In this document: one piece after another, positions 10,319 to 21,164 of the stretch
Position numbering within the stretch: position 1 is the stretch's first letter
Layout: every line of letters starts with the position of its first letter
DNA from: Neoarius graeffei
Taxonomy: Eukaryota; Chordata; Actinopteri; Siluriformes; Ariidae
Assembly (NCBI RefSeq): GCF_027579695.1
Contig: NC_083579.1
Location: 68,942,371 to 69,006,370 of the forward strand
Reading direction: 5' to 3'
DNA length: 64,000 nucleotides
Translations under genes and position numbers: made by a program
The notes under the pieces: generated by a model
The model's database searches: none
Told to the model about the DNA's origin: nothing
Seen by the model: only the letters and a program-made list of their open reading frames with translations

Positions 10319-10903
10319 TAGCCTGGGCCCGCCCATCCTAAGCGTGATGCAACACAAGGGCCTGTTGCGAGCTTAGTCTGGCCAGGCAAGCTATCTACAG
10401 CTCTTCCAAGCTCCCGAAAAATCGGGAACCAATCAACTTTGAGCATCTCCAACGGCCCTGGGTAGAGGCGTGTTCAAGGCACTGACGTAGTAGAACTGCG
10501 ACCGGAAGCCATAGATTGTTTACAGAATCTATGCCGGAAGCGCTTCATTCACGCTTCCGCATCTATTACGCATAGATGCTGTATTGAAAGCATTCAACGG
10601 GAAGTTCTCATTGAAAACGGCGCAAAGAGCAGCCCTGGAGGTATTTATTGAAAGGAAGGACGTTTTCGCCTTGCTCCCGACCGGCTTCGGTAAGAGTTTA
10701 ATCTACCAGTTAGCCCCGTCGCGTCGCATACGTCAGAGGAAAGAGTGATGTGATTGGTTTAAGCTTCGACCTTTTCTGGCTTCGACCAGTAGCAAACTGA
10801 GGCATTTCAGGCGGGTCAACCACGGGCTCTGGGAAACGGTTGGGCTTAATATCTTGGCCAGACCAATAGCTCGGAGAGCTTTGAAGTCGCGTTAGCCAGG
10901 CTA
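10319..10903 (+). mobile_element. TIR element carrying a helicase exon
   Basis: The ends are TAGCCTGG and CCAGGCTA. They are flanked by a perfect 9-bp duplication, ACACCTACT (10310-10318 and 10904-10912). A second inverted pair, TCTGGCCA/TGGCCAGA, lies inside each end. A 9-bp TSD is typical of Mutator-like elements, but no transposase is present, so the superfamily stays open. The interior holds a RecQ-type helicase fragment and several GAAGCG/CGCTTC inverted motifs. Confidence 0.75.
10575..10748 (+). pseudogene. RecQ-like DNA helicase fragment (Walker A exon)
   Basis: An open frame of 57 codons to a TGA at 10746-10748 encodes DAVLKAFNGKFSLKTAQRAA and then FALLPTGFGKSLIYQLAP. LLPTGFGKS is a superfamily 2 Walker A box, and the KSLIYQLA that follows matches RecQ helicase motif I. 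In RecQ proteins this loop binds ATP and drives 3'-5' unwinding. Motifs Ia to VI are absent. The frame runs into unrelated sequence after QLAP, as if an exon had been cut and read through. It lies wholly inside the 585-bp TIR element, so it is transposon-borne or captured DNA and not a host locus. It cannot make an active helicase. Confidence 0.75.
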
Positions 10904-10912
10904 ACACCTACT

Positions 10913-11900
10913 ACCACTCCACTCCCATCAGCCAGGGCCTTCTTAAGAACTGTTTGGAGCTACTCCATTTGCCAGACTGTCTCTTGTAGGTTTTCCTTGC
11001 CTCACTACAGCTCATTGGTATTGTGTCTTCTTGATTCCCCCTGCCTGTATTTTTCCTTGTTTTTTTGTCAAGTTTTTCTGTCCAGTTTTTTGTCCCTGTT
11101 TTTGCCTGCCTGTTCTTTTGAATTGTGTCTTTTGCTACCTCTGCCTGGACTTCCCCTGTCCCTGTGTTCATCAGTTTTTGTGAAGATCTTTCTGTTCTGT
11201 TTTTTGTCCCAGATCGTGTCTACCTGCTCCTCTGTGTTTTTGACCTCCTGGCCTGTTTTTTTGACTCCTGATTTTTGCCTGAGCCCTACTGTACCTTTGC
11301 CTTTCTGCCATCTACTTCATTAAATAAGTTTTCTCTTTACACTGCCTGTTTTCTGAGTCTGCTCTTGGGTCCTCACTTCACCTCAGCTCGCCATTCCTGA
11401 CACTTTTTACTTTAGCTGGTACAAATGGGCCAGCAGGGCTCATTCAAAGAAAACAAACTATCAATAAGGTTCCAGTTTTTGGCATCTACATTAGCTTATT
11501 TGCCTTTAACAAATGGTTTCAGGTGGATTGTTTAGGTCTCTCGTGGAATTACGAGACCAGAACCAATGCTTGTAAGAAAAATCCATAGAGCAGTATGAGG
11601 AAGCAAGGCTAGGACTGATTTCTTTCTAGCTCAGACTGTAGATTCATGCAGCATATCAGTGACAATCATGTCAAGTGATTACACAGAATGGAAATTGTTA
11701 ACCATCCTTTTTTACCCAAGAATGCCTTTAGAGAAGCAAATAAAATTGGTAGGCTAAGCAAACTGGAGGGTTTTTTTTCCATTTGCCAAGTTTGGTATTC
11801 TTGCAAACATTTTGGTAATAGAGCATTACAGACTAGGAACATTGAAATTATAAATTGCACCTGTAGCTTCCTCTCTGCCTTTAAGTGTGTGTGTGTGTAA
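10913..11900. other. T- and CT-rich unassigned sequence
   Basis: From 11000 to 11400 the plus strand is pyrimidine-rich with many CTGCCTG and TTTTTGTC motifs and ends near CTCGCCATTCCTGACA, like a decayed retroelement terminus. The remainder shows nothing recognisable. Confidence 0.4.
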
Positions 11901-12169
11901 CAGCGTTGTAGTCGAGTCACTAAAGCCCGAGTCCAGTCTCGAGTCCCCAGTGTTCAAGTCTGAGTCGAGGCCAAGTCATTAAAAAAATTTTTCGAGTCAA
12001 GTCTGAGAACAAGACTCCAACCACACCATGTGACGGTGGCTGTTTCAGTGCCATTAACATTAGTTTGTTCCTGAACATGATGTATGAACAGGTGAATGTG
12101 CTTCTCTTTGTCAGGGAGTGTAAAGTATTCTGTCAGAGATGGTTGGGAGATGGATGTAAGTGCAGAAGG

Positions 12170-12548
12170 TCTCATCTCATCTCATTATCTCTAGACGCTT
12201 TATCCTTCTACAGGGTCGCAGACAAGCTGGAGCCTATCCCAGCTGACTACGGGCGAAAGGCGGGGTACACCCTGGACAAGTCGCCAGGTCATCACAGGGC
12301 TGACACATAGACACAGACAACCATTCACACTCACATTCACACCTACGGTCAATTTAGAGTCACCAGTTAACCTAACCTGCATGTCTTTGGACTGTGGGGG
12401 AAACCGGAGCACCCGGAGGAAACCCACGCAGACACGGGGAGAACATGCAAACTCCGCACAGAAAGGCCCTCGCCGGCCATGGGGCTCGAACCCAGGACCT
12501 TCTTGCTGTGAGGCGACAGCGCTAACCACTACACCACCGTGCCACCCC
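12170..12548 (-). mobile_element. SINE type B, full-length
   Basis: It is on the minus strand with the CATCTCATTATCTCTAG tail complement at its left and the GGTGGCACGG head complement at its right. The TSD AGTGCAGAAGG is perfect (12159-12169, 12549-12559). Type B differs from type A by its GATGAGATGAG tail and GGCCGGCGAGGGCC segment; copies are nearly identical, so recent. Confidence 0.92.
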
Positions 12549-12742
12549 AGTGCAGAAGGTGTGTTTATTAATACTAGTGAAGACGGTAAACAATCCAGAA
12601 CGGCAGGCAAAATCGCAAAACAGTGAAACAGGCAATAGGTCGAGTGAGGCACAAACAGGCTATCGCAGACTTGGCAGAATCAAAGATGAGAAACAGGAAA
12701 TCAGGGATCAGGAAACCAAACAAGGAAATAAGGCTCGGTAAT

Positions 12743-13010
12743 GTGTCAGCGGTGAAGTGGCCAAGTGGTTAGAGTGCTTGACCACTAAGCGAACGGTCCC
12801 CAGTTCGAGCCTCGCCTCGGACGGTGATCTGGGGCTCTCTTCCTGTCCACCCAGCAGTGAATGGGGACCTGGTGGAAACACTGGGGAAGTTAAAGGCGGC
12901 GAGAAAAGGAACTGGCCACCCTACCTCACCATGCCGACGGCCTAGACAGAGTGTGCTCTCTAACAGGCACTCCCCAACGTACGTACGAAAACGTATATGG
13001 GACTCTTTGA
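12743..13010 (+). mobile_element. Distinct tRNA-headed SINE
   Basis: An A-box-like TGGCCAAGTGGTTAGAGTGC and a B-box-like AGTTCGAGCC are followed by a body unlike the other SINEs (GAAACACTGGGGAAGTTAAA and a GTGTGCTCTCTAACAGGCA segment). No TSD could be defined, so the ends are approximate. Confidence 0.6.
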
Positions 13011-13541
13011 ATGTGTCAGCAACGCAACTCAATACTTTGCAAAGTAAGTGTGTTTTCACAGTTTTTATATAGGCGTGCTGATTGCGCCTTAATCCTCTGC
13101 AGGTACAAGACATTTACGGCGCGTGTGCGAGAGTCCGCTTGGCACGCTTGTCCGGAGTGTGCCCAAGAGTTTATCTGATGCACGCACCAAGGTGCTCAGG
13201 TGTGACACTCTTGCATGAAATTAGTACAAAAATTAATGTAGATATAAATATCTTATGTCAAATTATTATGGCATGTTACAAAAAAAAAAAATCTGAGTCC
13301 TCGTCTCCAATTTACGAGTCCAAATGCAGTTAATGCATGAATCCGAGTCCAAGTCTGAGTCATCAGCGCTCAAATCCAAGTCGAGTCACGAGTCCTTAAA
13401 ATTAAGGCACGCGTCAGACTCGAGTACTACAAGCCTGGTGTGTAACAGTTTGCCTCACATCTTTCTTATCATATTACTGATGAGACCTCATGACATAATG
13501 CATTTCTTAACTCCAACAGTTTTGCTGTTGAGCTACTGATA

Positions 13542-14107
13542 GATATGAATCAAATACACCATGCTCTGAGAGGCTCCGGATGAAATTATGGATTCTCTTC
13601 GATGACTGGCATAGTACTACTTTATGAGGGGTGCAGCCCCAAAGAATATAGTACTATGCCAGTCACTGAAGAGAATCCATAATTACAGGTGCCTCTCAGT
13701 GCATGGTGTATTCGATTCATCTCATCTCATCTCATTATCTGTAGCCGCTTTATCCTGTTCTACAGGGTCGCAGGCAAGCTGGAGCCTATCCCAGCTGACT
13801 ACGGGCGAAAGGCGGGGTACACCCTGGACAAGTCGCCAGGTCATCACAGGGCTGACACATAGACACAGACAACCATTCACACTCACATTCACACCTACGC
13901 TCAATTTAGAGTCACCAGTTAACCTAACCTGCATATCTTTGGATTGTGGGGGAAACCAGAGCACCCGGAGGAAACCCACGCAGACAACATGCAAACTCCA
14001 CACAGAAAGGCCCTCGCCGGCCACGGGGCTCGAACCCGGACCTTCTTGCTGTGAGGCGACAGCGCTAACCACTACACCACTGTGCCGCCCGTATTCGATT
14101 CATATCC
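13542..14107. repeat. Long palindromic element split by a SINE
   Basis: The left arm GATATGAATCAAATACACC at 13542 pairs with sequence closing at 14106. The arms run through CTGAGAGGC and GACTGGCATAGTACTA with a roughly 25-nt loop near 13620-13650. Without the SINE the palindrome is about 195 bp. It looks like a foldback MITE. Confidence 0.8.
13721..14090 (-). mobile_element. SINE type B inside the palindrome
   Basis: Full-length minus-strand copy with the 13-bp TSD GTATTCGATTCAT at 13708-13720 and 14091-14103. A few bases are missing in the head region compared with its siblings. Confidence 0.92.
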
Positions 14108-14547
14108 CTCATCAAAAAATTCCAAACTAAAAGTGTTGACTTTTAACTTTCGTCTTAAAGTTAAAGCCATGTTTGTTGTTTACTTTGGAGTGACTTTCGA
14201 TCTACACATGTACAATGTACCATGCTCTCACTTTCTTTGAACCTTGAAAACATTTTTTTATTATTATTAATTTTTTTTTTACCATGCTATCACCTGCCTC
14301 ACCAGGCTTGATCATGATACGTAGATCTACACACACAGAAATGCTCACGGAGCCACAGCTGTAACTCAAGTTGGTTAATAAACCGTTATTTTTAGTATTT
14401 GAAAAAGAGACCTGCATGGGAATTGTTTGAGAAGGGATATTAGATTTTAACCCTCCCAACTGGCTGTCAGTGATAATAGCCACAGCGAAGAAAGTGACAA
14501 TTTATAGGCTACTGTGTGACATCCAGTGCTGTAACACTGGCGGATTG
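14108..14547. other. Unassigned AT-rich sequence
   Basis: Nothing recognisable apart from T- and A-runs near 14250-14280. Confidence 0.5.
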
Positions 14548-15231
14548 TTAAAGTAGAACTGAAGGCAAATTTTTATTATCAAAATTCTATTTATCTCATT
14601 TTATTAAATATCGGAATGCATTTTTGATCGCTATTTTGTCACTGCTATAGCAAGTTATGAATGTTTGAAATGTACTATGTAATATATCAGTCCATATGTA
14701 AAAGCAATGGCCGTAAACGAGATTCGTTGAGACCTGTGCGAGACATCGTAGGACGGAAGTAAAACGTACAGCGGAAATCAAAGCGACCAACATCTGCCAA
14801 CGTTGTCAAAAGACGCGCGCGCCCTCTTTCGAATGCTGACGTAATCAAACCGGAAGTTTTGTTTGTTTTGAAAGCGATCAGGAAAGTTTGAAAAAAGTAG
14901 GCAGTAATCGTCATTTAAACTCGTTTTTGTGTAATATTTCATTTGGAAAACAGTTTTCAAAATGGCGGCGCTGACACCTGGCTGACTCTTCATGTTTTGA
15001 AGTCTCGCACAAGTCTCGCGAAGATCGCGCGGATAAGCGACGCCTGCCGTGGACCAAACGAACTAAATTCAACACGGCTAAAAACCGAATAGGCCGATAA
15101 GTATAATATTTAATTGCAGTTAGTTGCCAATACGAGTCATGATATAAGGTTACTAAAACCGAAAACGGAATTGAATAACACGTTAATTAAGAAATAAAGC
15201 AAGTTTAAAAATGACTTCAGTTCTCCTTTAA
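14548..15231 (-). mobile_element. TTAA-flanked non-autonomous element, copy 1
   Basis: TTAA at both ends (14548-14551, 15228-15231) borders inverted AGKAGAACTGAAGKCA termini. TTAA targets are typical of piggyBac and Kolobok elements. The GC-rich middle (CGCGCGCGCCCTC near 14813-14825) lacks a convincing gene. The other copy is at 59784-61318 in the opposite orientation. Confidence 0.8.
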
Positions 15232-15365
15232 TAATGTCACTCAGGAACATTGACTGTCCTTGGCTAAATTAAACAACATTTGGGCAAAAACACATCCATA
15301 ATAGAGGCAGCAATTTTGTCATCATTGACAAAAGACTCTTATTTACAGTAATTGAATTGTGATGA

Positions 15366-15748
15366 GGTGGCACGGTGGTGTAGTGGTTAGCACTGTTGCC
15401 TCACAGCAAGAAGGTTCTGGGTTCGAGCCCAGCGGCCAACGGGGGCCTTTCTGTGTGGAGTTTGCATGTTCTCCCCGTGTCTGCATGGATTCCTCCAGGT
15501 GCTCCGGTTTCCCCCACAGTCCAAAGACATGCAGGTTAGGTTAACTGGTGGCTCTAAATTGACCGTAGGTGTGAATGTGAGTGTGAATGGTTGTCTGTGT
15601 CTATGTGTCAGCCCTGCAATGACCTGGCAACTTGTCCAGGGTGTACCCCGCCTCTCGCCCATAGTCAGCTGGGATAGGCTCCAGCTTGCCTGTGACCCTG
15701 CACAGGATAAGCGGCTACAGATAATGGATAAATGGATGGATGGATGGA
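15366..15748 (+). mobile_element. SINE type A, full-length
   Basis: It has the tRNA-like head, core and GGATGGATGGA tail. Confidence 0.88.
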
Positions 15749-17619
15749 ATTCTGATGAGCCACTCAAATCTGTCTGTTGTTCATCAATTTGGATACTTTG
15801 CCTGATTAAGGTCTCCTGTCACTGAGAGTTTTACGGTCGATGGAGTGTATTAACAGAAAAAAATAGAACTTGACTGATTTAGCATGAATTTTAGGCTATC
15901 TGAATTACAATTACTGTACCGAAAGGCCACTAGTTCATCACAACATGCTTTTCTAATCTATAATTTTTTTTGTCTGTGAAGCAGTACCACGACAGGACTG
16001 TGTGCTTGTTCAAGAATGACCCTAGATAATAGTTACGGGCCCACATAAATATACAGCTCTGCCTTGTTCTCTTTGGAAAGATTAAATCTGACACATCATT
16101 GTGCTGAAAATATGTGGAATTTTATATCCCTCTGCTACACAACAAGAGCAATTATGCAGCAACAAGAGATGAATTGAAATGTAAATGTAAATGAGTCCAT
16201 GCCAAGACAAGAAATGAGCTTGAAAAGAGTTCAGGTTTCTGCTCTTATGACTCCTTCCAGTTGTTTGTAAGGATCAGAAATTAAATTACGTGAAGAAAAA
16301 AAAATCATCTCTCTTCAGCACTAACGATCATCCTTTAATAGTGTCACAGGCTTTGTTCGAATTTTAGCAAACAGGATATTTTGCACACTTATTTTCACTG
16401 TTTACTACTAATACGAGATTCACTCTAAGCCCTGATTATGGCTAATATGAATTTGGTCTCTCTGGCATATATACTGATTTTCCATCAACCTCTCAAAACT
16501 TAGTCACAGTTCTGTGTCATATGCACCTCTGTTAACAAGGTTCAAATTGCAAATAGTTATTTCTGTCTTCTCAGGCAGTAAAGTGGCTTATGTGGAAAAT
16601 GCTGGACCTTGATTTTCCATGCTGTGGTGGTGGAGCCACTGTGGAGCAGAGATGAATGCCGGGCATGGCCACAGTTCATATGTTTCAGGAGGAGGTGTGT
16701 TGAAACATGGCTGGTAAGTGGAAGCAGAAGGGCAGATAGGCCAAGGACGAGCAGCTGGGGGAAATGCAGAGACGGAAAGATTGCCACAAGGGTCCTACAG
16801 AGTGAGTGAGAACCTGCCATGAAGAATAGGATGTTTCTTTCACGTAGCCAGAAACTGTATTATACCATGTTGTTAATTTTAGGCGAGTATGTGCTGTGTG
16901 TGTTGCTTTGTACAACCTTAAAGCTAGACGGCCTTTCGATTTCATAAAATCAGTGAAATTTAATTCCGTCTGAAATTCGGTCATTGTGATATATGCTTAT
17001 TTCTGGAATATCTCAAACAAAACAAAACAAATCAGGCCATTCTGTGGCTGGGAAGTTATTTAATTTGAGTGGATTCCATAGCAAACAATGTGCGTGAAAT
17101 CGCTCGCTTTGTGTAGTCACGCAGACAGACGAAGTCTGTGTGCACATGCGCAGGTTTACCTTATCTTTTTCTTCTTCTTTTGGATTTTACGGCAGCTGGC
17201 ATCCAGTGTTCCATTACTGCCGTCTACAGGTTTACCTTTAACCGTGCACTGACAGTTCCATCATTATGTCGCTAAATGAACAGCTGATCACACTGAGGTG
17301 CTCGCTGATCGCCGATATTTATTAGTTTGGTCCTGCATTTCCTTTCCTTCGCATATAACATAACGTCTTTTCTTCTTGCTTTCTGTTACTGTAGTCGGTC
17401 TTTCACGTTTCATTCATGTCCTCCATTTTTCTCTCCTGTTTCAAATTTGTATCCCACAATGCCTTGTGCGAACAAGGAAAGCCCACCACATGATACATGA
17501 TGTAGTATCTTGAATTGGGTCATGGTGAAGCAGGAAAAAATAGCGGAGAATTTAGGGCCACGTGGTCCTAAATTTATTAATTGTTCTATTTAAAACAAAC
17601 TAATAAAATTGGAAGTCTG
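15749..17619. other. Unassigned sequence
   Basis: No exon or gene is supported. A decayed copy of the TTCTTCTT-headed repeat seen at 2719 lies at about 17165-17235. Confidence 0.5.
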
Positions 17620-18423
17620 TGATTCTTTTGCATCAAGATGGCGGTGCGTACGGATGCAGCAGCCCCTCTCTTTCCACGTTTAGTGTCTAAAAGTGCGTGT
17701 TCTAGTGTATGTCTGTGTGCTTTATGTCTACGTACATGTGCAAGTAGTGCACTGACAATGTCGGTCACAAGATATTGTCGCCACTGCCTTCTAGCTATAG
17801 GAAATATGACCAAACATCTCGTCTTGGACCAGAAAGTCATTGAGGAACTTCGAGGCCTGGGTCTTCTCCGCCGGACTACAACATCACCGGACTCGCCTGC
17901 TGTGTCTCATCCAGAGAGGAGGCGCCGGAAGCGGTGTGAGAGGAAACAGAAGCGTGGCAAGTGCGGAGGTATCCGCACTAGGCTAGCTGCTAGCCCGCAC
18001 AGACCCGTAATAGCATCCCTCATTTTGGCCAATGTACGCTCACTAGACAACAAAATAGATCACATAGAACTCATGCGATCTGCGCTATGTGATGTGAGGG
18101 ATTGCTGTGTTTTTATCTTTACGGAATCCTGGCTGAATAACAACATCCCAGACTCTGCTATCCAGCTAGCTGGGCTAACATGCTACCGTGCTGACCGAGC
18201 CTTTATGGAAGGAGGCACGACTCGCGGCGGTGGAGTGTGTGTTTACATCAGCGATGCTTGGTGCTGGAATGCTACTGTTGTGCACAAACACTGTTCTCCA
18301 CTGGCGGAGTTTATCATCATCAGGTGCCGACCCTTCTACCTACTGAGGGAGTTTACATCGATTCTGCTCGTTGCTGTTTACATCCCTCCCACTGCTAACA
18401 CCGTTAGGAGCGAGGCACTCAAT

Positions 18424-18944
18424 CAGTACGTTTACATGCACGTCCAAATCGAGCTGCTGTCGGTAATCGAGCAAAGGGTCCCAGCAGGGGTGCCAGAGAA
18501 ATCCAATCTTACATGCACAAGTGAAATCGGGCTATTGTGCAAGGTGCATTGTGCACCCGAGCCACACGTGGCGCTACACGCCCCATCGTGTTGGTACACT
18601 TCCAGTTGTCGTCATGAAGAAGAGCTATAGTGTTGCCAGATACTGCTGACGTATTCCAGCCCAAAACATGTTCAAATCCACTAAAATGCACTTAAAACCC
18701 CCAATCTGGCAACACTGGCAGTTCCGTGTTCAAGCTGTTAGGCTTGCTCTAACAGACTGTATGGCTACAAACTGTCCGGCGCAGACCACTGTTTTGTAAG
18801 ACAACTTATTTTGCACAATAATATTTTTCTAAAGTCCATTTTTTGCTTACAAAAAAATTTTTTTTTTTGCTTACAATTTAACTTATGTCTTAATAAACAC
18901 ACAAAGTTCAATTGTTTTGCTTTTATTGACATTCTTCAGATGTT

Positions 18945-19027
<83 letters not shown>

Positions 19028-19456
19028 AATACAATGACTTGTTTATGTACACAATTCACAGCTATGCAACAGCTGTACAGATGTATTTGGTGATGCAGTA
19101 AGTGAGCTAAATTTTAACAGTGCAAACAATGCCACAAAAAGAAAAGATTCATGCTGTTGTCATAATTCGTTGTCATGCCGACCGAGGCTGTTGTGTTTCC
19201 CTTGTGGTCTCGTCACTCGTCACTTCCAGAAGGGGCAGTGCTGAAGTAAGTAGCTCGAATACGTAGCTCGATAGGGTATACATGCACTAAGTAGCTCGGC
19301 AGAAATTGCATAATCTAGGTCGTGTAGCTCGATTCCGAGAAATCAAGTTCGGTTCAATTTCAGCCGAATTAAGGTGTATACATGGCATTTTGAACTTCGA
19401 TTTCAGTCGAGCAACGGCAGAAATTCGATTCTCTCTATGTGCATGTAAACGCACTG
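18424..19456. mobile_element. TIR DNA transposon inserted in the LINE
   Basis: Inverted ends CAGTACGTTTACATGCAC and GTGCATGTAAACGCACTG. Further inward both arms carry AATCGAGC-type motifs. The interior has a TA/CA microsatellite and no transposase. A clean TSD is not visible because the right flank is rearranged. Confidence 0.7.
18949..19026. repeat. (TA)n(CA)n microsatellite
   Basis: About 30 TA units followed by about nine CA units. Confidence 0.95.
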
Positions 19457-19462
19457 TATGAT

Positions 19463-19534
19463 GCGCTGTCTGTTGTTCACTGATGGCCTGGTAGGCTATC
19501 AGTGAACAGGCCATCAGTGAACAACAGACAGCGC
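19463..19534. repeat. Perfect 28-bp inverted duplication of LINE sequence
   Basis: The arms at 19463-19490 and 19507-19534 are exact inverted copies with a 16-bp spacer. The right arm is the normal LINE sequence (encoding QAISEQQTA) and the left arm is its inverse, next to the right end of the transposon at 18424-19456. Confidence 0.9.
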
Positions 19535-19893
19535 ACCCAGACGGATTCCTCATCACAGCAGGTGACTTCAATCACGCAGATTTAAAGGTTTTACTGCCCA
19601 AATTACATCAGCATGTGGACTTTTCAACAAGAGGTGACAACTTACTGGACTTGGTGTACACAACTCACAAAGGAGCTTACAAAGCCTCCCCCCTCCCCCA
19701 CCTGGGTCTCTCTGATCACATTACCATCATGCTGAGACCTGCATATAGACCCAGAGTGAGAGCCATCAGACCAACACAAAAGGAGGTACGTGTGTGGCCA
19801 GAGCGGGCCTCCTATGCTCTGAAAGACTGTTTTAGCACTACACACTGGGACATTTTCAAAGAAGTAGCCACTTACAACGACCACATAGACTTA

Positions 19894-21161
19894 TGGCCCT
19901 TTTCCACTACCCTTTTTCAGCTCACTTCAGCTCGCTTCAGCTCACTTCAGCCCGACACGGCTCGCGTTTCGACTACCAAAAACCAGCACGACTCAGCTCG
20001 TTTCAGCCCTGCTTAGCCCCTAAAACTCGCACCGTTTTGGAGTGGGGCTGAAGCGAGCCAAACCGTGCCGACTGAGGTTGGGGGCGTGAGCAGACACTCC
20101 CCTGTGCACTGATTGGTGAGGAGGAGTGTCCTCACATGCCCACACACGCCCCGCGAGCGCGCTGGGATCTGTAAACACCGCAAACCCGGAAGGAGAATAA
20201 TTATGAATTACAAGAATTTCTGAAGCCTTATGCGCCTCGCCTCATCTATACGCTCTTGCCAGTATCTGTCCGCGTTGTCGGTGACAACAAGCCACAGCAC
20301 CAAGACCAGCAACACTAACGACTCCATGTCCTCCATGTTTATTGTTTACTATCCGGGTCGTGAGACTACCGCTTAAAAGCTCACTGAATCAGTGACATAC
20401 AGAGCATCGTGCACGAGTTCGCGGAGCGCAAGGCTCGTCGTGTGCCCTCCAAATAATGCGCGCAGTAGGCTATTGATGTTTTATTATGAGCCATGTACAG
20501 TATGTCGCCGAATGTTTTTTTTGTTTCTGAGTTACATGTTCGTTTGAAGGACTTAATGTACAAAATAACATAGTTGCACCCCGTAGTGTTGAAATTGGTA
20601 AACACAGTGCATTCAGTGAGGTTTTCACCGCCCTCCTTTTATTTCTGACTCTTCCTGTCACCGCTGCAACCTCTGAGCGCTCATTCGTATGCCCTTCAAA
20701 TAATGTGCGCAGTATAGGCTATTGATGTTTTATTATGAGCCATGTACAGTATCCTAATGTTTTTTGTTTCTGAGTTACATGTTCGTTTGAAGGACTTGAT
20801 GTACTAAATAACATAGTTGCACCCGGTAGTGTTGAAATTGGTAAACACCGCAGTTGCGGACATTTTGTAGCCTAAAATGATGTTATGATAAGCTTTAATA
20901 AAGGGCCCGGTCATTTGCCCCGCCCCCGGCCCGGCTCTGACTTGTTCCGCCACTGTCACTGATGTCACTGTTTGCGCTGCTTAACGACATCACATGACGT
21001 CCACCCACTTTCGCTAACTCCACCCAATGTGTCCACCCACTTCCAGCCAGCACGGTTCAGCGCGGTTGTAGTCGAAATGCAACTCCAACAGCCCCGCTCA
21101 GCTCGACTCAGCTCGACTCGGCACGGCACGGCTCAGCCGCGTTTGTAGTGGAAAAGCGGCA
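19894..21161 (-). mobile_element. PIF/Harbinger-like element inserted in the LINE
   Basis: TTA at 19891-19893 and 21162-21164 is a 3-bp duplication. Termini TGGCCCTTTTCCACTAC and its near-complement match at most positions. Subterminal DNA is dense in AGCTCG/CAGCTC motifs at both ends. Inside is a roughly 160-bp direct duplication (about 20443-20606 and 20690-20850). A 3-bp TTA target fits Harbinger. Confidence 0.75.
20208..20336 (-). pseudogene. Possible Harbinger-protein N-terminal remnant
   Basis: A 42-codon frame starts with MEDMESLVLLVLVLWLVV, continues TDNADRYWQERIDEARRIR and ends at TAA. The hydrophobic Leu/Val start followed by an Arg-rich helix resembles the N-terminus of fish Harbinger-type proteins as I know them. 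It lies in a TTA-flanked element, in agreement with that. The rest of the transposase, including the DDE core, is missing. Confidence 0.4.
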
Positions 21162-21164
21162 TTA

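Larger units (their letters stand above)
12109..13207. mobile_element. LTR-like TG...CA insertion
   Basis: The sequence starts TGTCAGGG and ends TGTGACA, flanked by CTCTT at 12104-12108 and 13208-13212. Comparison with the hAT copy at 62409 shows this block is extra. The 5-bp TSD and TG/CA ends fit a solo LTR or a TIR element of unknown type. Without its nested SINE it is about 700 bp. Confidence 0.55.
11901..13437 (-). mobile_element. BED-type hAT family, copy 1 (deleted)
   Basis: The ends CAGCGTTGTAG and CTACAAGCCTG sit inside a perfect 8-bp TSD, GTGTGTAA (11893-11900 and 13438-13445). Subterminal DNA is full of GAGTC/GACTC motifs. It aligns in inverse orientation to the copy at 62409-63641 but has lost the BED-finger region. 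An LTR-like element and two SINEs lie inside. Confidence 0.85.
17638..19893 (+). pseudogene. LINE endonuclease domain (APE type), split
   Basis: The first block (17638-18423) opens with a weakly conserved N-terminus and a basic linker (RRRRKRCERKQKRG). Then comes SLILANVRSLDNKIDHIEL and the FTESWLN and GGGVCVYI motifs of apurinic-type endonucleases. After the transposon at 18424-19456 it resumes near 19513 with DGFLITAGDFNHADLK and LGLSDHITIM, carrying the catalytic GDFN and SDH motifs. This domain nicks target DNA to prime reverse transcription. The start at 17638 is only the first available ATG; the true start is uncertain. A short inverted duplication disturbs the junction at 19463-19534. 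Confidence 0.85.

Noticed and set aside
10997-11323. Leu/Phe/Ser-rich 108-codon frame resembling a membrane protein
   Set aside because: Arises from CT-rich low-complexity DNA; no start context, motif or splice support.
12200-12652. Long frames with VSAVASQQEGPGFEP and RLTGDSKLTVGVNVSVNG seen at many places
   Set aside because: They are translations of the type A/B SINE in both directions; they recur wherever the SINE lies and start or stop at its edges.
14778-14993. 71-codon frame shared by the two TTAA elements (mirrored at 60873-61088)
   Set aside because: The two copies differ mostly at amino-acid-changing positions, other frames are open too, and there is no motif; shared descent of the repeat explains it.
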